Shown here: positions 46,347-54,788 of the stretch, piece after piece
Layout of the letters: every line of letters begins with the position of its first letter
Numbering within the stretch: position 1 is the first letter of the stretch
From: Proteobacteria bacterium SG_bin4
GTDB taxonomy: Bacteria > Pseudomonadota > Gammaproteobacteria > Burkholderiales > Nitrosomonadaceae
DNA length: 64,000 nucleotides
Reading direction: 5' to 3'
Assembly (NCBI GenBank): GCA_002083395.1
Contig: LWDH01000049.1
Location: 62,001 to 126,000, forward strand
Position numbers and translations under genes: made by a program
Notes under the pieces: model-generated
What the model was told of the DNA's origin: nothing
Database searches by the model: none
Seen by the model: only the letters and a program-made list of their open reading frames with translations

Positions 46347-47879
46347 TCATGAGATACCTCCTCCAGGAAGCTTCATATATCGACTCTCACTTTCACCATG
46401 AACAGAAGAAGAAAAATGCTTACGGTGTACCCAAGCCCAATAACCAAGTAATCCAGCAAATACAATTTGTATAGCCGGCGAGTCAAGCAATGAGTCACGA
46501 TAAAAAATATGAAATGCGAACAATACAAGGGCCGCTTGAATTGCGATAGCATCTGCTTTCACCGAGGGTATGTTTGATTCCCTCATTATTTTCCTAGCAC
46601 TGATCCAAGTAAAGACAAATATAGACACAAACAAGCTAAAACCTACTATCCCAAGATCCCAAAGTATTGTTGACACCGCAGTTAATCCGATACCATATGC
46701 AGGATAAATTTTTGTTAGATGACCACGAGTAGGCGCATGTGAGCTACCAACGCCATTCCCAAATATAAAAGAAACCGGATCATGGATCCCTTGTTTCTCA
46801 GCCCAGAATGTAAGCACAGTTGTACGATTCAGATACTGTCCGCCGTACCCTTTGCTCTGAAAGTTATACTCAATGATTTCCGTCAGCTGTTGATCAACTG
46901 GCTTTGGACTCAAACTAAGATAATAATAACCAATAGCCACAGCAAGTAATATTGCAGAAATAAAACCAATCAACCAATAATGGAAGCGAGTGAAAATCTC
47001 ATGTCGATAAAGCACTAAAAACATCAGCGGCAGCATCACAATAACCGCTTTAGTTTCACCGAGGAACAACGGTGGTATTAGGATAGAAAGGAATATAACA
47101 AGCCATTTAGATGACAAAATTTTCTCTTTATGCCTTGCGAGCAAGAAAGCCATCATAATAATCAAGAAAAGACACATTTCTGCGTTATTTCCGCCCCCCT
47201 CTTTTTTTGAGCCAAAGGTTCCTGCTACCATATCAACAGCCGCTACCCCCCAAGTTCCAACTAGTGCAGGAACAAAAACCAATAGCTCGTATACTGCTGT
47301 AGGCAACTGCAATATGGCGACTAACAGAATAAACACTTTCCATCGATGAATATCTTCCTCATCAAAGTCATACCAACACAAGATAAAGAGAAGCCCGTAC
47401 ATTTGAAAGTAGCGCTTAATCCCGCCTAAAAACTCAAATGCCGTATGCCATTGAAGCAATGAATTCAAGATAGCGTAGATTAAGAAAAAGAAAGCAAGCC
47501 AAACAAAAGCCGGAGTAGCTTTTACGGCTTTTGGAAAAGTAGCGATTCTAAAAATCGCCATAAATAAAAGGATAAAACCAAGAATTGAAACTCCCCACGC
47601 TGCTTTAGATGCAAGAAAATCTAAATATAGCGGTAGCATCCCTACTACTAATAAACCAGACCCTAAAAGCAACCAGACCATCCAGATCGGTTTTGTCAAA
47701 AGAAAAGAACCGCCAACAAGTGCAACTGCAAGGCTTATAATAATTGGATTTGCCGTTACGGCAAACAAGCCAAACAAAATCGCTAATAGCACACTTGCTA
47801 ATGCAATGACATAAAATACCTTCTTATTACCGAAATCCGCCGATGTGCTCGTTTTATTCAGAGAAGCTTGTTTATACAC
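46347..47879 (-). CDS. Wzy/O-antigen-ligase-like polymerase membrane protein
   Basis: A 510-residue inner-membrane protein with about 11 spans and a large loop around residues 320-400 (FNFQSKGYGGQYLNRTTVLTF-type region; HAPTRGHLTKIYPAYGIG). That is the plan of O-antigen polymerases and ligases. It overlaps the end of epsI by eight bases. In this operon it is the best candidate for the Wzy polymerase. The call rests on topology and position rather than a tight motif. Confidence 0.72.
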   Translation of the reverse strand: MYKQASLNKTSTSADFGNKKVFYVIALASVLLAILFGLFAVTANPIIISLAVALVGGSFLLTKPIWMVWLLLGSGLLVVGMLPLYLDFLASKAAWGVSILGFILLFMAIFRIATFPKAVKATPAFVWLAFFFLIYAILNSLLQWHTAFEFLGGIKRYFQMYGLLFILCWYDFDEEDIHRWKVFILLVAILQLPTAVYELLVFVPALVGTWGVAAVDMVAGTFGSKKEGGGNNAEMCLFLIIMMAFLLARHKEKILSSKWLVIFLSILIPPLFLGETKAVIVMLPLMFLVLYRHEIFTRFHYWLIGFISAILLAVAIGYYYLSLSPKPVDQQLTEIIEYNFQSKGYGGQYLNRTTVLTFWAEKQGIHDPVSFIFGNGVGSSHAPTRGHLTKIYPAYGIGLTAVSTILWDLGIVGFSLFVSIFVFTWISARKIMRESNIPSVKADAIAIQAALVLFAFHIFYRDSLLDSPAIQIVFAGLLGYWAWVHRKHFSSSVHGESESRYMKLPGGGIS

Positions 47880-48558
47880 CGAAGCTTCCTATTAATCGGG
47901 TACGCTCCCCATCCGCAATCGTTGACAATAAGTCTTGAATAAATAAGTTTTGAAGCTGATAAGCTTTTTCTTTATCAGTATCAATAGTTGAAACTCTGAC
48001 CAGCATTCCATCCGGTACATTACCTGTCAACCCGTAACGAAGTTGTTGTAATTTTTCTTCGATTCCAGGCAATACTGCTTTATTTCCGATAGTTACCCAA
48101 TAGGTAATAGGCTCATTGCGATTACCTTTAACAGCCATTAAACGTTTTATGGGAAATTTCCCATATTGAGTAAGCAATTCATCAGCATAAATTTTCATTA
48201 TCTCAAATCCTTGAGCGTAATAGCACACCTCAGGTTTATGCACTGCGAGATTATCACTTTGATCACCGCCATATGCAATTGATAACATTATTCTTTCGCC
48301 ATACGAATTCACATAAGTTCTCGACAATGTCTGATTATATATTTTGTCAAGCTTCGCTTGAGTATCTGCGTCTACTTGCAGGGGTATAATTGAGTCATCA
48401 ATTTTCCAATTACCAAATTTCACAGGTACCATTACTTCCAAGTCAAATCTATCTTGCTGATCCGCGATCTTTTTTGTAGGAGTTAATGCCATTGTTAATG
48501 CAGCAGACACTATCATCAAGACTCCCAACATGAAACTAGTAATTAAGGATTTTCTCAT
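47872..48558 (-). CDS. epsI: EpsI family exosortase-associated protein
   Basis: A 228-residue protein (EpsI/DUF3485). A single N-terminal membrane span (LITSFMLGVLMIVSAALTMAL) is followed by a periplasmic domain with FGNWKIDD, LSIAYGGDQSDNL and HKPEVCYYAQGFEI, the most conserved block of the family. EpsI is found next to exosortase genes or fused to them. It starts about 50 bases after xrtB and overlaps the Wzy-like gene. Confidence 0.88.
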   Translation of the reverse strand: MRKSLITSFMLGVLMIVSAALTMALTPTKKIADQQDRFDLEVMVPVKFGNWKIDDSIIPLQVDADTQAKLDKIYNQTLSRTYVNSYGERIMLSIAYGGDQSDNLAVHKPEVCYYAQGFEIMKIYADELLTQYGKFPIKRLMAVKGNRNEPITYWVTIGNKAVLPGIEEKLQQLRYGLTGNVPDGMLVRVSTIDTDKEKAYQLQNLFIQDLLSTIADGERTRLIGSFGV

Positions 48559-48607
48559 TCAATTCTCCCTTTTAGCCCTATCATAGTTCAATGCACAGTT
48601 TGAAAAG

Positions 48608-49504
48608 TTATTTACTTGCAGTTTGTAAAACATTTGCAGGTTGTGTTTTTACAAATAATTGAAGCAGTGAATCGACTCCCAATATCAGTATTAGGGCACT
48701 TATAAATAAAACCATCCCAGCAAATCCATGCAAGAAGCCTTGCCCTGCTGCATCTCCATAGTGATAAGTAATTAAAGTAAGTACGATTACACGTATCACA
48801 TTCGCTGTAAAAGAAATCGGTATAATCAGAATTGCCAATGCTACATTCCTAAAAAAAGAGGTATGTTGCACTAAATTTAAATAAAATAATCCCAGCGCCT
48901 CTAAAGTCAATAACGTTTGCAAACCGGCACAAGCATCAGCCACAAGTAATTGATATTGACCAATCTGCAATATCACACCATTACGCGCTATTGGATAGTC
49001 AGCCCAAAACAAAATGTTCTCCGCAACATATGAAACTGCCATCTTCATCGGCATAGTTAGCAAGCTTACGACTGTACCAGGCAGCGGAATCATAAATAAC
49101 AGAAAGAAAATTGGAAACCACATTACCTTGAGGGCGCTTACTCCTCGCTTAAGCAGCAGGATTCCGGTAATTGATACAATGAATGATCCCATTTCGAATA
49201 TCAATATCTGCTGAGATCGTCCAATAATATAAATTGATAGTGCAAAAAGAAAAATTAGCCACCCCCAAAAAAATGATGGCGATCTTCCTTCACTTTTAAT
49301 CATCATTTCTGGCCACTTGCGGTAGATAAGCCAGAGTGAAAGTAACAAAATGATTGGTCCATGTGCTTGCTCCTCACTGGCCCAGATACCATTAAAGAGA
49401 TCAAATACTGTTGGCAAGTATAAAGTTAACACCCCCAACAGAACCGGCCCCCAATCAATTAATATGTGTTTGTAAGCATGAGACTTGAGTGGAATAGTAA
49501 GCAT
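48608..49504 (-). CDS. xrtB: Exosortase B
   Basis: A ~298-residue polytopic membrane enzyme. It shows the exosortase catalytic triad: Cys192 in ADACAGLQTLLTLEALG, Arg238 in TANVIRVIVLT and His259 in GQGFLHGFAGM. Exosortases cut PEP-CTERM proteins and send them to the surface. Order with EpsI and the EpsD-EpsG genes fits the exosortase B subtype. The start is uncertain: ATG 49504 is used here, but TTG 49531 would overlap the epsG stop in a TTGA coupling and add nine residues; neither has a clear ribosome site. Confidence 0.88.
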   Translation of the reverse strand: MLTIPLKSHAYKHILIDWGPVLLGVLTLYLPTVFDLFNGIWASEEQAHGPIILLLSLWLIYRKWPEMMIKSEGRSPSFFWGWLIFLFALSIYIIGRSQQILIFEMGSFIVSITGILLLKRGVSALKVMWFPIFFLLFMIPLPGTVVSLLTMPMKMAVSYVAENILFWADYPIARNGVILQIGQYQLLVADACAGLQTLLTLEALGLFYLNLVQHTSFFRNVALAILIIPISFTANVIRVIVLTLITYHYGDAAGQGFLHGFAGMVLFISALILILGVDSLLQLFVKTQPANVLQTASK

Positions 49505-49527
49505 GGATTTAATAGCTATCGTAATAA

Positions 49528-50430
49528 TCAATCAATTAAAATTGAACCAATCACTTCAGTTCCAATTCTTTTAAGCTGCTCATTTATGATATTAATATCA
49601 TTTAAACGAGTATTGTTTTTACTTGCTACAATTAAAACACCATCGGTACGGGCCGCTATCGCAAGCGCATCCGTGCCATTTGAAAAGGCTACCGTGTCAT
49701 ATAGGATAATATCGAATTGATTGGCCAATTGTTCGTTTATATTGTCAAATGATGAACGGTTAAGTAGTTCCAGAGGATTAGGGGGGGGTGTACCGGCCGG
49801 CAAAACCGAGAGATCAATAAATGCGTCAATTCTCGCAATCACTTCAGAAATTCCAATTCGACCGGCTAATACATCTGATAACCCTTGCTTATTTTTAATA
49901 TTAAAAATTTCATGTTGTTGAGGATAGCGCAAATTTGAATCGATGAGCAATGTACGCTCCCCAAGTTGCGAAAATACTATCGCCAGATTCGCCGCAAATA
50001 GACTCACACCATCGCCAGGATTATAACTAACTATGGCTAATGCCTTATGTCCTGTAGTAAACCAGCGCAGCATTAATTGGCTACGGACAGCACGAAATAC
50101 TTCTACTTGAGCTCCAAATGGTTGATATGCAACTACCAACTCTGGAGGATGATTCCCTTGACCTGGCAATAAATAAGGATAATCAAATTGCTGAGCGAGC
50201 ACTAACTGAATATCTTCTTCAGTAATAAGCCCTAGTTTCAGCGCCGCGTCACCAAAACGCAGGCCGCTCTCCTTCTGCAAACGTAAAACGCGTTCTGCTT
50301 CGGCGGGCGTGATCTTGCCCATATCCAGCAAGATATGTCCTATACTAAATTTACGAAGGGATGTCATGTTAGAATCAATTGAGCCTTTAATATTAAATTT
50401 CTCTTTTTCTGAAGAATTTGGAATACTCAT
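49528..50430 (-). CDS. epsG: Chain-length determinant kinase EpsG, with degenerate ATP site
   Basis: A 300-residue BY-kinase-like protein. The first ~90 residues look like the MshEN/GspE N-terminal domain (IGHILLDMGKITPAEAE, LGLITEEDIQLVLAQQF), then a P-loop ATPase fold. The Walker A segment reads NPGDGVSLFAAN: the usual Lys (or Arg) of G-x-G-K-S is Val142. The Walker A' segment reads LLIDSNLR, with Asn166 where the second Asp is normal. There is no Tyr-rich tail. In this family EpsG pairs with EpsF to set chain length; here catalysis is doubtful. Confidence 0.85.
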   Translation of the reverse strand: MSIPNSSEKEKFNIKGSIDSNMTSLRKFSIGHILLDMGKITPAEAERVLRLQKESGLRFGDAALKLGLITEEDIQLVLAQQFDYPYLLPGQGNHPPELVVAYQPFGAQVEVFRAVRSQLMLRWFTTGHKALAIVSYNPGDGVSLFAANLAIVFSQLGERTLLIDSNLRYPQQHEIFNIKNKQGLSDVLAGRIGISEVIARIDAFIDLSVLPAGTPPPNPLELLNRSSFDNINEQLANQFDIILYDTVAFSNGTDALAIAARTDGVLIVASKNNTRLNDINIINEQLKRIGTEVIGSILID

Positions 50431-50455
50431 TATTAATCCTATTTTTAGCTCAAGC

Positions 50456-51829
50456 TCAAGCCGAACCTTTTCTTAATAAACGTGGCCAAGCTATCTGTAA
50501 GCGTTTGGGTTTCGGGGTTCCTCTCTTAATTACTCCTAGAACAGGAACTTGGAGTATATCGATTAAGTCTTCCGCTGAGCGTACACGCCGATCAACCATT
50601 TCTACAAGCAGTCCCGCTCCCAGCCCCAGGAGAGCACCCAAAATTACAGATAAAATTGTATTAAGAAATACCTTTGGACTATCTGGGCGCTCCGGTACTT
50701 TAGCTGTATCAAGTATCGATACGGTTGAGAGATTTGCTTGACCCTCCAGACTAGTTTGATTCAAACGTTGCATCGCAGTATTATAGGCTTGCTGTGCCCC
50801 CTCAACTTCTCTAGCTAAAAGTAAAAGCTCATTCCTTGAGCGGTTTAGCGTTAAGACTTTCGCTTTCTGCTCTTCAAGTGCTGCACGAACTTCGCTTTCT
50901 TGGTTAATCGCTGTATTTTTAGTTGCTCTTATGTACCTGCTTAACTCCGCTCTTAATTTATCAACATCAGCCTTTGCAGCTGCATACAGGGGATGATTAC
51001 TCCCAATTCTCTGGGAAATTTCCGAGAATTTAGTCTCAGCTTGAACCAAGCTGAGCTTTAAATTATTAATCATTGCATTTTTTGCAATGCTCGTACTTTC
51101 TCCAGTAACATTGCTTTCTCCTTCAGAAACCGCCCCCATCAGCTCCGCTTGAGCGAAAATTAGTTGACGAGAAAGCTCATCAAGTCGCTTTGTTTCGACA
51201 TCAAGACGATAATCCACATCTATAATTCCCATTTCCTGCTGGTATTCAGTAAGTTTTTTTTGCGCTACTTCTAATCTTTCACGCAACACATTCAGTTGAT
51301 CTGTAAAATAAGTTGCTGCTTTTTGCGAAGGCTCAACTGTGAGGCGAATACTAATCTCTTGATAAGCATTAGCAAAAGCGTTTGCCATTGCAGCAGCGAA
51401 CATCGGATCAGGACCTTTATAACCAATACCAATCACGCTGCTGTCTCGCGAAGTTTCAACATCAACATTTCTAAGCAGAAAATTAGCCAGCCAATCGCGC
51501 AAACTCAATTCACTATTACTATCTTCATGTTGTTTTCTTACAGCTTCACTTTGATCCAGTCTAAGCTGATCTATCACCATGATCGCAGTCCTGGAACTTT
51601 TGATAACATCAATTTGAGTAGCCATAAAACTCGGATTGAGATGCGCAGGAATCACCGAGCCAGTAACGGGATCAATCCCTTTATACGTAAGTAACAAGGT
51701 TGCAGATGATTTGTAACTTTTAGGCAGATTTAAGCTCACGATCAAAGTCGTCGCAATCGTTACAACAAGAGTGAGCAAAATGAGTTTATACCTTGCTAAT
51801 ACGATAAAAAAGAATCGAGAGAAATCCAT
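50456..51829 (-). CDS. epsF: Chain-length determinant protein EpsF (Wzz-type PCP)
   Basis: A 457-residue polysaccharide co-polymerase. There is one N-terminal span (YKLILLTLVVTIATTLIVSL) and one near the C-terminus (LNTILSVILGALLGLGAGLLVEM), with a long periplasmic coiled-coil region (NVLRERLEVAQKKLTEYQQE ... EEQKAKVLTLNRSRNELLLL) in between. The P-rich PERPDSPKVF before the second span is typical of Wzz/GNVR proteins. It controls polymer length together with EpsG, whose gene follows after 25 bases. Confidence 0.9.
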   Translation of the reverse strand: MDFSRFFFIVLARYKLILLTLVVTIATTLIVSLNLPKSYKSSATLLLTYKGIDPVTGSVIPAHLNPSFMATQIDVIKSSRTAIMVIDQLRLDQSEAVRKQHEDSNSELSLRDWLANFLLRNVDVETSRDSSVIGIGYKGPDPMFAAAMANAFANAYQEISIRLTVEPSQKAATYFTDQLNVLRERLEVAQKKLTEYQQEMGIIDVDYRLDVETKRLDELSRQLIFAQAELMGAVSEGESNVTGESTSIAKNAMINNLKLSLVQAETKFSEISQRIGSNHPLYAAAKADVDKLRAELSRYIRATKNTAINQESEVRAALEEQKAKVLTLNRSRNELLLLAREVEGAQQAYNTAMQRLNQTSLEGQANLSTVSILDTAKVPERPDSPKVFLNTILSVILGALLGLGAGLLVEMVDRRVRSAEDLIDILQVPVLGVIKRGTPKPKRLQIAWPRLLRKGSA

Positions 51830-51921
51830 AGAATTAAATTTTATTCCAATTCAGTTAATTACTACTTAGAGAAAAGAGGAGTCCTTAGAAAAACCTCAAA
51901 GCTGGTATAGAGTACTCATCA

Positions 51922-52737
51922 TTAAAACAAACTTTCTTTGATATAAATAACATCATCAGGTTCAACTAAATCACTGGATTTCACAGATAATACTCTCAGA
52001 TTCCCATCAGAATCACGCCTCTGAACTCTCAAGCCACGCTCGGTACCTCGAGGATTCAATCCACCAGCTACGGATAAAGCTTGAATAACCGTCATATTCC
52101 GTTCAAGTCTGTACGTCCCTGCACGTTGAACTTCGCCATAGATATAAAATCGATTTGCTCTTTCAACATATACCAGATCATCGCTTCTTACATGCACATC
52201 ACGTGACAGGTCTCCGGAACGTACCATTTCCGATACATCAATTACTTCTTTGGAGAATTGATTTCCATCAGATCGAATCAACGTAATCAGATCGCCGCCT
52301 TCTGGCATTATCCCACCTGCCATTGCTAGAATTTCAGTTAAACTACGCTTCCCATCAATAGGATAGCGCCCTTGGTTTCGAACATAGCCAAGAACAGAAA
52401 CCATTTGACTTTGTAACGTCGCAGTAAAAATATTTATCTGTGGTTTTCTCAGAATATCTCTACTCTCAAGCAGATTAGCTATCTTTTTTTCTGCTGCAGA
52501 AGGTGTTAATCCATCAACAAGAATCTCGCCAAGAAGCGGAAAAGTGATATTACCGGTTTCGCTCACTTTAGCCTCAGTTGTCATATCAGGATGACCGTAG
52601 ACAAAAATTTTTAATAAATCTCCGGGACCCAATACACTCTCTCTCGAGTCATTTGCTACTGTAATATTGATACAGGCAATCCAGAGAAATATGAAAGTCA
52701 TACTCCATAAAATGAACTTACTTAATTTTTTCTTCAT
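51922..52737 (-). CDS. epsE: Polysaccharide export protein EpsE (Wza/KpsD-type)
   Basis: A ~271-residue periplasmic/outer-membrane export protein. A signal peptide (FILWSMTFIFLWIACINITVA) is followed by the Poly_export domain (LGPGDLLKIFVYGHPDMTTE, SETGNITFPLLGEILVDGLT) and SLBB-like repeats (VSVLGYVRNQGRYPID; FYIYGEVQRAGTYRLE). It should build the outer-membrane channel through which the polymer leaves. Start: ATG 52737 has AAGGA nine bases upstream; a TTG at 52746 gives three more residues and is less likely. Confidence 0.9.
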   Translation of the reverse strand: MKKKLSKFILWSMTFIFLWIACINITVANDSRESVLGPGDLLKIFVYGHPDMTTEAKVSETGNITFPLLGEILVDGLTPSAAEKKIANLLESRDILRKPQINIFTATLQSQMVSVLGYVRNQGRYPIDGKRSLTEILAMAGGIMPEGGDLITLIRSDGNQFSKEVIDVSEMVRSGDLSRDVHVRSDDLVYVERANRFYIYGEVQRAGTYRLERNMTVIQALSVAGGLNPRGTERGLRVQRRDSDGNLRVLSVKSSDLVEPDDVIYIKESLF

Positions 52738-52795
52738 TCCTTGCAATCCTTATTTCATAACCAATCAGCTTTAAGTCCAGAAAAGTACAAGAAAG

Positions 52796-53779
52796 TTACT
52801 TGAATCCAGTAATTCCACGCTCAATTGCTCCTTCTGAAATCGGAGCAGCATTATTAAGTCCGTCTAAAGTATCTGGTATCAATTCACTAGATGAAGGACC
52901 AGCTGGTTTATCAACATTTTGTTTCTGGTCATCTGATTTCTGATCTTTAGCATTAAGATACTCTACCTGTGCCGCAGTACGCAGGCGAGCAATTTCGGCA
53001 TCAGTTGCCGCTCTAAATTTTTGATTCATCAAGAATCTTTCGATCTGCGGTGCCGCAGAGGCTAGCGGAATTGGACTTTCCTTAACAGCATTCACATAGA
53101 TTAATGAACTTGTTTCTTGTTCGTTAACAATAAAAATTGTATCTTTGCTTTTCTCCTGCAATAAAGTGGCCATCTGAGGTGGAAGATCAGTTGTACTACG
53201 TGATGCTACACTACGGACATACTGAACCTTATTTTTATCCAGCCACAAAATAACTTCATCAAGTGTTTTTGCCGCATCAAGCACTTTTTTTAACTCTTCA
53301 CTTAAATCCTTTGTTGCTATCCGGGCTATCGTCAAATCAAATTGTTTACGTTGCGTAAAGAGTTCCGGATGTTTCTGAAAATAATCATCGATTTCAGCTT
53401 TTGTTGGTTTCTCAACTTTACTCATAATACCTTGTAAGTACGCTTGAGTTATCACTTGAGCAACAACACGTTCTCTTGCTTGCATAACTTCCGGCGTACG
53501 GTCGAGTTTGTTTCGAACAGCTTCATCAACTATCAACTGACGGGAGATCAGTGACTCCAATAATTGCTTGCTTGCAGCCTCATATTGATCAGCACGCACA
53601 TTAGCACGCCTAATTTCATCGTTAAGTTGCAGCATTGTGATCTCTTTTCCATTAACGCGAGCAAGCGCTTGACCGGATTTTTTTTCGGTTGGCTCTTCTT
53701 TATTACAAGCAGTGAGAACTAAAGTAACCGAGATCGTTATACTTAATAACAAAAACTTCCGCAAATATACTAATACCAT
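52796..53779 (-). CDS. epsD: EpsD family peptidyl-prolyl cis-trans isomerase lipoprotein
   Basis: A 327-residue secreted protein with a lipobox (LVLTAC) after a signal peptide. The N-terminal SurA-like helical part (ALARVNGKEITMLQLNDEIRR, RQLIVDEAVRN) is followed by a PpiC-type region (QKHPELFTQRKQFDLTIARI). The EpsD family is specific to exosortase-type polysaccharide loci. It is the first gene of the minus-strand block, followed by epsE after 58 bases. The AAAGGGAAAG ribosome site is good. Confidence 0.9.
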   Translation of the reverse strand: MVLVYLRKFLLLSITISVTLVLTACNKEEPTEKKSGQALARVNGKEITMLQLNDEIRRANVRADQYEAASKQLLESLISRQLIVDEAVRNKLDRTPEVMQARERVVAQVITQAYLQGIMSKVEKPTKAEIDDYFQKHPELFTQRKQFDLTIARIATKDLSEELKKVLDAAKTLDEVILWLDKNKVQYVRSVASRSTTDLPPQMATLLQEKSKDTIFIVNEQETSSLIYVNAVKESPIPLASAAPQIERFLMNQKFRAATDAEIARLRTAAQVEYLNAKDQKSDDQKQNVDKPAGPSSSELIPDTLDGLNNAAPISEGAIERGITGFK

Positions 53780-54435
53780 AGTTCTTTCCCTTTTTTGATG
53801 ACAATGTTAGTTAAACAAAATTAGCCGAGTGGAACATATTAAGATATATAATAATATCAATTAGATAAAATACATAATTAAAGTAAGCAACGACATACAA
53901 AAGAAGAAACTTTAATGAAAGAGTCATTATCCGACAAAATACAGCAGTGCTTATTACAAATCAAACACGTATTTATCACTAGTTAAAGAAAAACATAAAC
54001 GTGCAAAACAGATCATGCTAAAAATTAGCGCCAACTCAAAAAGATGATTCCTTTTTGATAACCTATCCTGATTTTTGCTTCAAGCAATCTACAAAAGCAC
54101 CTCTCTTTTGCAAAAACAATAATCTAACAATCACAGGTATTTGTATAAGATCATCATTAGCCAGATAAGCAATGCTCTTATCATAAGGTTAATTTATGAC
54201 AACAAATCTTGAAACACTTATCGATTTACGCCTTATTTATTAATATATTTGTGCATAACACATAACAAATGCCAAACATGCTTTTGATATTTAAAGCTTG
54301 ACAGGTAACAGACACGGAGAGGATTTGGATTAGCCGCGTTGATCGAGGCTTAGATTTTCTCAAAACATACCCCTGAACAATCTTGCGACATTGTACTAGC
54401 AAGCTAGCAAATCAGATAACTCTCGAACATAGATA
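53780..54435. promoter_or_regulatory. Long A+T-rich leader upstream of epsD
   Basis: About 660 bases without a supported gene, between the terminator of the small lipoprotein gene and epsD. It should hold the operon promoter on the minus strand. A TTGATA with a 16-base spacer to TATGTT within ~100 bases of the epsD ATG is the best sigma70 candidate, but it is weak. I searched for a sigma54 -24/-12 box on the minus strand and did not find one. No small RNA can be recognised. Confidence 0.35.
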
Positions 54436-54462
54436 TAAAAAAACCGTCACAATGGACGGTTT
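54436..54462 (-). terminator. Rho-independent terminator of the small lipoprotein gene
   Basis: Read on the minus strand, AAACCGTC and GACGGTTT form an 8-bp stem with a 5-base loop, followed by a run of T. It begins 38 bases after the stop of the small lipoprotein gene. Confidence 0.8.
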
Positions 54463-54499
54463 AAAGATGTATCAGATAATTAGAATTTTTGGATGATTA

Positions 54500-54682
54500 T
54501 TAGTGGCCAGGTTTGCTTTTACCACCATAAGGACGTGGATCTTGTCCTTCTTTGACACAATTGCCATTGCCATCAACCCCATGTGGGCAATCTTCAGCAA
54601 CTTGATCGGGATTACCCATATCAGCATTTGAGCAGGCTGCTAATAAAACTAATAAAATTACAGCAAAAAACGATACTTTCAT
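54500..54682 (-). CDS. Small lipoprotein, 60 aa
   Basis: A 60-residue protein with a signal peptide and lipobox LLAAC (MKVSFFAVILLVLLAAC), so the mature part is a ~43-residue lipoprotein. It carries two more Cys and ends in a Gly/Pro/Lys stretch (DPRPYGGKSKPGH). AAGAGGAAAAG lies before the ATG. A strong terminator follows, so it is a single-gene unit. Function is unknown; I recognise no family. Confidence 0.75.
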   Translation of the reverse strand: MKVSFFAVILLVLLAACSNADMGNPDQVAEDCPHGVDGNGNCVKEGQDPRPYGGKSKPGH

Positions 54683-54788
54683 TATCTTTTCCTCTTATAC
54701 TAAATCTATAACAATAATTTATTGGCCTTTGAGTATATAACAGAACTTAATAAAATTCCAAGTGACTGACCTAGAAATCTTAAAATTT

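Noticed and set aside
22142..53779. An alginate biosynthesis operon
   Set aside because: algD and manC are present, but alg8, alg44, algK, algE, algG and algX are not; Wzx/Wzy-type and exosortase genes are.
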